From the NCBI GenBank assembly GCA_026826555.1, contig JAKSZT010054308.1, positions 2,776,045-2,840,044 of the forward strand: DNA of 64,000 nt, written 5' to 3'. Every line of letters begins with the position of its first letter. Position 1 is the stretch's first letter. Positions 1 through 13,738 of this stretch are shown in pieces. A program made the translations under genes and the position numbers. The notes below the pieces were generated by a model. That model saw only the letters and a program-made list of their open reading frames with translations, searched no databases and was not told the origin of the DNA. This stretch comes from Tolypeutes matacus. Its lineage: Eukaryota > Chordata > Mammalia > Cingulata > Chlamyphoridae.

Positions 1-1121
1 GCATCAGGATTAGGCTTTGAAGCATGGTAGATTCTTGACAAGGGAAGACCAAAGAGAGCATTAAAGATTTAGGATGTCCAGAGAGCAAAGTCGTAAAGGT
101 GTGAAAGCAAATGTCTTTGAACAGAAGTCAGGTAGTCCAGTTCTACCTGGCATCAGGTTCGTAATAGTATCAGGTGCATACTGGGGTCTGGCAGCATGCT
201 TATTACATCACACGTGTGATTTTACTAATGCTCACAACAATCCTCTGCGGTTGGTACTTTTATTATAAATCTCAGTGCATTATGAAACTGAAACTCAGAG
301 AGGTTGAGAACTTGCCTAGGGTTAACACAGCTAGGAAATATTGAGATGGAATTCCAACCTGATTCTCTCTTACCCTACTTACTCTTAACCACTAAACCCT
401 CTTTAGAGAATTAGAAGGAGATTGGGTACACACTAGAGAGAGAGCCTTAAATACTCTGCAAAAGAATTTGAACTTTATTCTGTATACAGCTGGAAACAAC
501 AAATGGCTTTTGAACCCAAGAGTGATGGAATCACAGTGACACATTAGGAAGGTTACTCAGGCAGCACTGGGCAGAGTGCTGTGGCTGGCGGCGGAGGTAA
601 GGAGCCTGGCCAGGAGGCTGTCGCCACTGTCCAGGTGAAGGATACCGAGGATCTACTTGGTAGCAGTGGGCACAGAGAAGAGAGCAGATGAAGAAATATT
701 TTGGGGGTAGAATTGACAATCCAGGTTCGACTAGCTGTGGACAGTGCCTGGGGATGCTGTTAACCAAAGTGACAATATCCAGGGAGATTGTGAAGCTGTC
801 CAACCAGCATTGAAACGGAGGAAGGTTAGGGTTGGTGAAAAAGTAGACAAGTTGTCATATAGAACTGATCATTGAATCCGTAAGCATAGATGAGGTCAGG
901 TCTGGAGAAGGAAGCCCAAGGTGGATCATGTTATCCCTAACTCCATTTCAAATGGATTTTTCCACTCTTGGGCCCAGTCCAGGCTTCTTGGTAGCCCAAG
1001 GTGGTGTCCCGCAAAGAGCAGAGCACTCCATCATCAAGCAGATGCAGCTACCATCCCCTGCCCCTCTGCCCTTCATCTCCACAGCATTTACGCTCATCCT
1101 TTGTCCTTCCCTTCCCTCCAG
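1..1121. other. FLAD1 intron (left part), repeat-derived
   Basis: This is the 3' end of a FLAD1 intron. A MIR SINE in reverse lies at about 170-390 (CTCACAACAATCCTC... then AAACTGAAACTCAGAGAGGTTGAG). A degraded copy of an ancient repeat module follows at about 440-830. I see no coding exon. Confidence 0.6.
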
Positions 1122-5429
<4,308 letters not shown>

Positions 5430-5485
5430 CCGCCCCATCTCCCAATCCCGGAGGAGGGAAGGAGGCTCTCCTGATGGAACCTGCC

Positions 5486-5491
5486 AATAAA
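5486..5491 (+). terminator. FLAD1: FLAD1 polyadenylation signal AATAAA
   Basis: A canonical AATAAA lies 57 bases past the FLAD1 stop codon, giving a very short 3'UTR. The next gene's promoter starts about 300 bases further on. Confidence 0.85.
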
Positions 5492-5807
5492 CCGTGCCTC
5501 TCACTGTGCCCATTGCTCTAGCTGTTCATTCCAGGGGTGGAAGAAGTGAGCCAGCCCTGCTCGCTCTCAGGGTTCCAGGTGGGGGGCAGAACAGGCTGGA
5601 AAGGAGCTCTCATTGATGGTTCTCCATGTCACCTTGGGCAGGAGCCCACCAGAGGGCGGGAGCAAGCAAAGGGGCAACCAGTCAGGGCACCCAAGGTATC
5701 AAGGCCTGGGCTAGAAGGAGGGAAGCTGAACTGACCTAATTGTAGTGGGTAAAAGAGGGAGTGGCTGGGCCCTCCCTCCTCCTAACACCCTTCCCCCTCC
5801 CACAGGG

Positions 5808-5915
5808 GCTGACTCAGCCCATTCCTGGCCCAGAACCTTCCCTTTGCTTGGCCCTGAGGCCTTTGTCTCTGTCAGTCATGAGGCCTGAGGGGGGTGGGAA
5901 CAATGCTGATAAAAG
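5808..5915 (+). promoter_or_regulatory. LENEP: LENEP promoter: MARE-like site, SOX-like site, TATA box
   Basis: GCTGACTCAGC at 5808-5818 is the palindromic core of a Maf recognition element. CTTTGT at 5861-5866 fits a SOX site on the minus strand. ATAAAAG at 5909-5915 is a TATA-like box 44 bases before the LENEP ATG. Large Maf and SOX2 factors drive lens crystallin genes, so the arrangement suits a lens-restricted gene. The motifs are seen; their use is inferred. Confidence 0.6.
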
Positions 5916-5958
5916 GCTCTAGAGGCAGCTCCCACCCTTCCTCTGAACTGCTATCCAC

Positions 5959-6144
5959 ATGCAGCCTCAGACACAGCCCTTAGCCCAGGCCCTACCCTTC
6001 TCCCTCAGAGGGGCCCTGCGGGACGCTGGGCTCCGGGTGCCCGTCATGAAGATGGGCACAGGGTGGGAGGCCCTGCAGCAGACCCTGAAGGAAGTTGCCT
6101 ACATCCTCCTCTGCTGCTGGTGTATCAAGGAGCTGCTGGATTAA
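5959..6144 (+). CDS. LENEP: Lens epithelial cell protein LEP503, single exon
   Basis: This intronless 61-codon frame matches the human LENEP product closely and has the same length. It begins MQPQTQPLAQ and ends KEVAYILLCCWCIKELLD, and this C-terminal half is nearly unchanged from human. It has no signal peptide or known catalytic motif. The segment VAYILLCCWCI is hydrophobic and cysteine-rich and may contact membrane or a partner protein. The family is reported as lens-epithelium-restricted, with a proposed but unclear role in lens differentiation. The start codon has a poor context (C at -3 and +4), but the upstream TATA-like box and the length match support it. It sits between the FLAD1 poly(A) signal and its own signal at 6594, so it is an independent unit. 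Confidence 0.95.
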   Translation: MQPQTQPLAQALPFSLRGALRDAGLRVPVMKMGTGWEALQQTLKEVAYILLCCWCIKELLD

Positions 6145-6593
6145 TGGCGGCAGAGAACTGCCTCTCCTCATGCCTGGCATCTCTCAGGTGGGCAGAGTAG
6201 GGCAAACAGGCAGGAGGCATAGTTGCAGCTTCTGCAGCAGACCTGTCTCAGCTTCCCATTCTCTTTTAGCACCCAGCCTGACCCCTTTCGAGACTCCTGA
6301 GGCCAGCTGTGCTTGACCAAAGATGGGTCACAAACGACGAGTGAAGTGTAGATCCTGCTTTGAGCTGTGCCATCTGTCAGACCTGTTTTGTCTCTGGGCC
6401 TCCATTCCCAGCCCCCACCTCTGGTGGGCAGGAGCTTGGCCTATTGACCAGGACCTCGTAAGATTGCAGCAGGTCCTGGAGCTCCTCCCAGCCAGGCACA
6501 GTCAGCCCATCAGCCCAGATGGTTGATCCTACCGTACCCTCTTAGTACCGGAAATGGACTGCCTTAAGCCCCAGACTGCTGAAACATACATAT

Positions 6594-6599
6594 AATAAA
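6594..6599 (+). terminator. LENEP: LENEP polyadenylation signal AATAAA
   Basis: AATAAA lies about 450 bases past the LENEP stop, in the context ATATAATAAAGAGG. No other coding sequence lies between. Confidence 0.8.
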
Positions 6600-9500
6600 G
6601 AGGCCTTGTGGCCAAAAGCTTTAAATGTCTAAAGGGGAATTAGAAAAAGTTGGCAGCCTGGGTACAGACCAAGAAGGGAAGGAGCTTGTCCTGGATAGAA
6701 CTGTGACTGAAAGCCAGTCTCCTGACTCACTGGTGCCTGGGTGGGGAGGGCAAACAGCAGAAGTGGAAAGGCCAGCTTCCTCCCAGCCTGTGGGTAGGGG
6801 AGGGGTCCAGCTTGGGTGGGGTCTTACTCTGTGAGGCCTTGGGTCTTAGGATGGGAACCCCCAGGACCCAGCCCCTTCCAAAATAGAAGGGCTGGTCTGG
6901 GCAGCTCTCTGCTTTTGAGGATCTGCGGGGAAAGCACTGAGCCTGGTACTTATCCCCAGCTCAGAGGAAGTAAGGCAGTGACCCTGCTCTTCCAGCACTC
7001 ACAGCTGCAAGAGAAAAGCTGTGTGGCCGCACGGGTCCCTCAGACCACTCCATCAGGGCACAAACAGTCCAGGCAAGCAGAGCTGACTCCTTATTTCCCC
7101 TTGGCAGCTACATGCTTCCCCTGAATCATTCCCAGTGGTAGATACACATCAGCCGTGCGCTATCATGCACTCACTCACTGGCATGCCCTCTTACAGTCCT
7201 CCCCCGGCCCCCCCCCCAGCTTCAGAGCCAGCCATAGGGCTTTTTCAGCATCTCCCTGGGATCCCCATTCAGCATCCCCTGGCCCCTCTTGGGGCCTAGC
7301 TATTGCCTGCCTCCCTTTCTCACCTGGAGAACTGGCCTGGAGATGGTATATAGGGCCCTCCCAGGGGCCAGCTCTTACTCCACACTCTTCTTAGTTAACT
7401 CCTCTGGGCTTATTTTCTTTTTCTTTTTGTACATATATGTCTAAAGAATTCTGATAGTCAAACCTAAGTCTCCCTCCCATGCCTACCCCCAAAACTGCCA
7501 GCCTTCATTCCTAGAGATACCCATGGTTACCAGTTTCTTGGAGAGCATTCATTCCAGAGATAGTATGTATATACTGCATCTATTCCCTCAATCACTCAAC
7601 AAATATTTTTGAGCATCTACTATATGCCAGGCTGGCAAAACAAGTAAGTAAATAACAAGTTAGTTCCCTGCACTCATGGAGCTTATGTCCTAGTGGTAGG
7701 GACAGAATATAAACTATATAGAAAAATAAGTATATAGATGATAGGAGCTACGGAAAAGAGAAAAAGAGCTGGGACTCAGCTCATGGAGGGCTTTGTAGGG
7801 CACTGGTAAGAACCTGGGCTTTTACATTGAGTGGAACGAAGAACCACTGCAAAGTTTTGAGCAAGGACAGATGGGTGATTTCAAAGGCTCACACTTGGTG
7901 CTGTGTTGAGAATAGGCTGTAGAGGAGCACGGGTGGACTATGAGGAATCAATTAGGTAATAGCACAATCCAGGCCAGAGATCCTGGTGCCTCAGGCCAGG
8001 TTATGGCAATAGCAGTGGTGAGAAGCGGCTGGATTCTAGGTATACTTACTCTTGATTGTTGATAGCACACTCTAGGCACTGTTCCACACCTTGCTTTTAT
8101 CCCTTAACAAACCTTGTGCAGGATTCCACAATAGTACATGTGGAGCCTCCCCATTCTTTGCTACTGCAGTATAATACTCCAACTCATATGTCTCATCCCT
8201 GGTCGCTCAGACCCCTCTTTACCATCCACAAAATCCAGGGTTGTGAGTGTTCTTGCCTGGTCTCGTCAGAGCCCCCACCCTCACCCCAGAGCACAGCAGT
8301 GAGGGAGCCAACCAGAGAGAGGAGGTTAGTAGGGAGGGAGAACACAGAATACACAGTACCATCTGAATTTGGGGCTCCTCCCTCTCAGAGTCTGGTTGGC
8401 CAGCTCCAGCCCTTCCCTGACTCAAGCTCTGGCCTCCTGCCTCCCCTTCCTTTCTTAGGCCCCACTCCCACCAAGTTGGGGCAGTGCTTGGTGGTGGATC
8501 CTGGAGTCTGAGGTCTGGGCAGAGGAAGGGGGGTAGGCAGGGATGTCTGGCAAAGACCACTGGGGAAGTGGTGGGTGGAGGAAGGCAGGGCCCAGGGCTG
8601 TGGCCTGTGGTGGGGTGGGTTGTGGGGAACTGGAGAGGGGAAAGAGGAGTATAAACTGCCAGTGGCCCAAAGAGAATGTCAGAGCTGGAAAGAGAAGCCT
8701 GGAAGTGGAAAGATCCATGGGAGCAGGAGAATAACATTAACCCCACCTAACATTCTGGGAGCCCTTTTCACAACACAAAGTGCTTTGAGCCTCAAAAAAG
8801 GCCACTTCAAAAGGAGGCAGGAGGCTTTCTCTGTCTAGAGAGGCCTGCACCAAATCTTGTGTGTATTTCCATCTTTCTCTCCCATTTCTCAGCAAGCTCT
8901 GTTCTTTCCCCCATTTCCCAAATAAATTCTTTTCACTAGCCTAAAAAAAAAAAAAAAGTAGGCAGGACAACATGATCCCACTTTAATGTGAAGGTAACGG
9001 GCCCTGAGCGGTAAAGTGAGTTGTCCAAGGCCATACACAGCACACTGCAGTAGGGAAGTCATCTAATGAAGAATTACTGATCTCAAATTCAAGGCTTCTC
9101 CTTATTAGCCTAGCTTCCTTCTCTGAGCTGCTGCTGGCAGAGACAGTGGTCTAAGTGGCCTGGGAGGGTAGGCCAGGCAAGCAAAAGAGGGGAGGGTGCT
9201 ACCAGTTCTTGGTTCCCCAGCTCATTTGGGGGCCAAGCTATGCATTTTTCACCCAATGCAGGAGAGGCTGGGAGAGAGCAGCATATAACACTTAGCTCTG
9301 GTCCACAGCCTCCCACTCCTCTAGAAGGGAAAAAGAGATGCAGCAACACACCCCTCCCCAGCAACGTTCTTTTCAGGGTTCGAGTGTCCAAACTCGTCCC
9401 TCTGGAACTCGTAGTAGAGCCCGTAGTAGGGGAGCGGTGAACATGGTGCCAAGATAGTGAGGGAAAGCTAAGTCCTCACCTATCCCTTGGCGCCCCCGGG

Positions 9501-9949
9501 GCCTCTAGTGCCCACAGGGGTAGGAGCGGGTTAGGAATGGAGGAGACAAGGCGAAGGAGTTGCAAGTGATCCCCAAATTCCGATGGCGAGAGGAAGAGGC
9601 GCGGCCTGATATCCAGGGTCTCCCGCAGATTACATTGGACACGGAGCTGGATGATGTGCCAGGGGCAGGTGGAAGCAAGGGGGTCACGACCAAGTGGTCT
9701 GAGGAGCAGTACGCAATAAACGGAATAGTATGGTAATCATCCCAGGAGGGTCCCAAGCTTTCACAGCAACGCCAAGAGGGGCATGGGAAGGAAGGTGGCA
9801 ATGGTTTCACGGAAGGCACCGGGGGGCAGTACCCCCAAAAGCAGAGGCTTGTATTTGCGTTCTATTTGCATCTCGTTCGCATACGAGTTAGTTCCCCGTC
9901 CATAGGCAGAAATCCCCACCCCCTTTCCAGTTAGTCCTACTCCAGTCCT
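6600..9949. other. Intergenic region between LENEP and the ZBTB7B island
   Basis: I see no gene. Contents are an ancient repeat (about 7585-8000), a MIR split in two (about 8733-8822 and 8960-9110), a short poly(A)-tailed insert and otherwise unique DNA. Confidence 0.6.
8823..8957 (+). pseudogene. Candidate retrocopy of an mRNA 3' end
   Basis: AATAAA at about 8921 is followed 16-18 bases later by a 15-base A run, as in a processed transcript. AGGCAGGA repeats at 8815-8822 and 8960-8967 could be the target duplication, and the surrounding MIR appears split by it. A longer alternative with GTAGGCAGG at 8533-8541 and 8958-8966 also exists. The source transcript is not recognised. Confidence 0.4.
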
Positions 9950-10317
9950 CGCCAGCCTCGGCGGCGCAAAGCCATTCTTCCGGCCATTCTCTGGCCCCGC
10001 TGGCCTCCACCCCCCCCCCCCCCGGTACCTCTCAGTAGGTAGCCCTGTTACCTACCCCAGGTTCAAAGCAGCGACCCGAACTCCTAGCTGGGTTGGAGGA
10101 GCTGGGAGACCTGCGCCGCCTAGTGGCTGGCGGGAGGGAGGCTGAGGGCAGAGGGGTGGTTTCGCCCTCTCTGGGACGTGGAGTTTTGGAAAAAGTTTCC
10201 CCGAGCTTCCTGAGGCTAAATTTACCTCCCCCCGCCCTGGGGGGCGCAGAGATCCCAGCGGCGATTAGAACTGCGCTGCAGCGGGCTCCCGAGCAAAGGC
10301 CCGGAATAGGCGCCGAG

Positions 10318-10327
10318 TTATAAATAG
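10318..10327 (+). promoter_or_regulatory. TATA box or MEF2-like site in the CpG island
   Basis: TTATAAATAG fits both a TATA box and the MEF2 consensus (YTAWWWWTAR). It is an AT-rich island inside very GC-rich DNA, which suggests selection. It could mark a distal ZBTB7B start about 2.7 kb before the CCAAT/GC-box promoter. Confidence 0.4.
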
Positions 10328-13039
10328 TGCCGCCCGCAGGTGTGGGGGGAGTCGGCGGGAGGGGGTACCCCTGGCAGCCACGGCCCCTTCAGGTGGGTTG
10401 GGCGGTCGCGGTGGGAGCGCCGGGGGGCGGCAGGGGGGGGAGCTGCGGTCTGAGAGCCCCCAGCGGTTTCCTGGGCGGCGGGTTTTTCGAGGGAAGCGGA
10501 GGCAGCGGAGTGGGGGGGGGGGTTGGGGAGAGGTGGGCGCCTGGCTCACACCCAAGCTCCGCTTGCAGCTCAGCCCCCCACGTCCCGAAACAGGCCCCCA
10601 GACCCACTCCCTCAGGACCCCGCCCAGGCGAGCCGTGCCGCGCGTCCCCGCTACAAGCCCTCTCTCCCCTGGTTCTGCAGGCAGCCGCCACTGCAGCTGC
10701 CCCTCGGCGCACGTGGCCCAGCCAGTCCGGACACCTGACCGCCACTCGGAAGCGCAGTCCCCAGCCCCAGGTGTCTATCCTTCCTTGGAGGGATCGACTC
10801 CCAGCCCCGGCGTTCATCCCGCTCTTTGGGCAAACACCTTGCACTCTGGGTATTTACCCACCGCCTGCTACTTTCCCCAAATATTAAGGTCTAGCTGATG
10901 GCCTGATGATTTAAGCCTGGACGCTCCCCTATCCCCAGGAGCCCCCTGCAGGCCTCACACTTGCCCTCCAGCTCCCAGTTCCAGTCCTGGCCGGGTGCGA
11001 GGCCGGGGTGGGGCAGGGCCCTGGGGCCCGGCCTGAGTGTCGTGGGAGGGGTCGAGGCCCCCAGTAAGCTTTTCTCGGCTACCGCTCAATGGTTTGGCGC
11101 GGTAAGGGTAGAGAGCTGGGGGGTAGGCCGGAGTTTCAAGTCGGGGTCCCCCCCTCCGACTTCTGAGACGGGGGTGGGGGGCTGTGGATACCAGAAGAAA
11201 GGGAACCTAGGGTGAGGGTCGCTGAGGAACCAACAGGAGGTTCCAGAGGGCTGTCAGACTGCGATGGGGAGTGGGATCCGGCCGCAAAAAACTCCGGGTG
11301 ATATGTAGCAAGCCGGTCACGACCCTCAGAGGTGGGAGGTGGGGCGAGCCTGGAGCACTGGGCGCCGTTCGCCTCTCTGCACCCGAGAACCGGTGCCAAG
11401 ATGCCCGCCCTTCTATTGCCTCTGGAGGCCCAGGCTCTGCCCTCCCCAGGCCACTAGCCCCCCCTTTTCCTCGGCCACGCCCCCTGCTCCCGAAGCAGCC
11501 CCCTCTCCCTTTCGCTAGTGCCTCTGGCACTGCTTCCTCGCCCCTGGTACTGCCCTTCTCCAGGCCAACGCGACCCCGACGGCTGGAGTAGGGAAGGAAA
11601 AACCCCGGCCTGGATGTCACCCGCTCCGGCCTTCAGAGACCCGAATTGGTCCGGTGGGGCCGAGAAGAAAACCCGGAGCTGTGACCGACCTCGGGACCCA
11701 AGGGGGACAGAGACTCTAGGAAAACCCGGAGCGGATCACCCGAGTCGGAGCGCCCCATGCCTGCCGTTCCCTCCCCCGCCCCCTTCCTATAGCCCTCCTA
11801 ATTCTCCAGTGAGATAATGTCTGGGGTCGGGGGCTGTTTGGCTTGGCCTGGGCCCTCAGGGGCGCCTCACACTTTCCGCCCCTGGCTAGGGCGCAGGGCA
11901 GCGGCCCGAGGCTGAGTCACGGCCCGGGAGCGAGGGAGAGCGGAGCGGGAGGGAGGGACCGGGCTCCGCCCCTCCCCCTGCACGGGGATCCCGGGTCAGC
12001 CGGGGTGAGGGCCAGGGCCCCCTGGCGCCGCCCATTGTGGTCCAACAGGTTGAGCTGGTGTCCCGCGGAGCCACCTGCTGGAGAGGGAGGGGGCCCCCTG
12101 CGGAGGGGGCGGGGAGAGGCACGCGAGTCCGGCCCGGTTCGGCCCGGCCGCGGGAGAGCGGAACGGGGCCCGCGGAGGCCGAATCTGATTCCGTTTGACA
12201 CCAGCGGGAGGGGCCCTTGGAGGTACGCGGCGCCGCAGGCCCGGCTGGAAGCGTCCCGCGGGCCACCTTCCTGCGGTGGGGGCGGGGGGCAGCGGCTCGC
12301 TACGTAGCCGGTCACCCCTCCGCCCGCACGTGTACACACAGGCCCCCGGGCCCCTCTCGCCCCTGAGTCTCTGAGCGCACATCTCGGTCAAGACGCCCCT
12401 GCTTCGCGGAGACTCAGTTTCTCCTCTTCGGAGCGGGCGGGATGGAGGCGGGGAGCTGGAGCGCCGAGCGCGCCTCCCCCTCCCCCTCCGCGGACCGGGC
12501 CCTCCCCTCTGCCAAAGCCAAGGCCGCAGGAGGCACCGGCTGGAGCGCAGAGGCTGCTCGTCCCGGGCGCCCGTCCCTCCCCGCGGGGCGCCGTCACGCG
12601 TGGGGAGGGACGCAGGGTGCCCGCAGCCTCGACTCCCTCGCCCCTCCTGAGGGGGAGGGGCAGAAGGCCTGAGGCTCTCCCGCCCCCTCGCTCCCGGGGC
12701 CCTGACCTGATTATAGCCCCTCACGGGACCCTCTCCCGCAAGACCTGTAATCCCCGCCTCTTCCCCACCCAGCCTACCCTTAACCTCTCACATCCTTCCC
12801 TCCCGAGGTGCTGACCCTACAGAAGCCCCTCCTGAAGGAATGGGAGCCGGTGATGGGGTGCCCGGTTCCCCAGCCGCGGCGGACACTGCCCCTCCCTTCT
12901 CCCCTCCTCCAGGTTTCAGGCCAGCCCCTTGGCTCCGCCCCCTCCCTGGCCGAGCACAAGGCGGGACCCGTTCGGGATGGGCGGCTGTTCAGGCCAATGA
13001 GCGGGCGGGGCGGTGGAGTGCAGGGGGCGGAGCGAAACA

Positions 13040-13738
13040 GCAGCGGAGGGCTGGATGGGGGTCGGGGGCGGAGCTCGAGTTAAGGTGGACTGGGAGAGAT
13101 ACCGGCAGTAGACGAGCGAGAGAGGGGTGGAGAGGGACCGCAGCAGGTGAAGGGAGAAAAGACAGAGAGGAGGAAAGAAGGGGGGAAAAAAGGAGGGTGG
13201 GAAGGGCTCGGAGCGCCAAGTAAGAGCTCGGAGGAAGGGGGCGAAGGAGGAGGGCGGGACCTATCCGCGCCCTGCAGGGACTAGCTGGACTAAGAGGTTG
13301 AAGTTTATGTCCTTATTGGGCGGAGGAAGGGGGGCCTGGGGGGGGCGGGCGAAAAACCAGGAAGTGACTGAGGGTGTTGCTAAGGGTTTGGGGGGGGAGT
13401 TTGGGGGTGGCAGGGGGCGGGGGGAGGGAGGGGAGGGATGGGGGGAAAGCAAGCAGGAGGACAGGTGAGACAGCAGGACAGGTGAGGCGGGCCCTAAGGG
13501 GGGGGCGGGTGGGAGCCAGGTGGATGTGCGGCTCTCGGCGGCCGAGGGGGGGGCGGGCGGCAGGAGGAGGCAGAGGGCGGCGGAGGAGGAGCCCCCCAGC
13601 AGCGAGCGGCGAGCGACTGACCGCGGCCTTCTGACCAGGACAGAGCAGGGCCCCAAGCCCCTGGGCCTGGCGGGGGACGCGCTTCTCCTCATATCCCGTG
13701 CCTCAGCAGCTCCAGCCAGCGGACCCGACGGCCGAGAG
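13040..13738 (+). other. ZBTB7B: Probable non-coding first exon of ZBTB7B (5' limit approximate)
   Basis: The region lies just downstream of a CCAAT box and GC boxes and ends at a consensus donor GTGAGT. It would splice to 25253 or to 21515. The exact start site cannot be read from sequence. Confidence 0.5.

Noticed and set aside
921..1121. ATG-led frame running into the first FLAD1 exon
   Set aside because: The frame before 1122 has no similarity to FLAD1, and a good CAG acceptor at 1121 shows that it is intron read-through.
11996..12724. 242-residue minus-strand frame in the ZBTB7B CpG island
   Set aside because: Arg/Pro/Gly-rich composition, overlapping frames on both strands and no splice or homology support; typical of GC-rich DNA with few stop codons.
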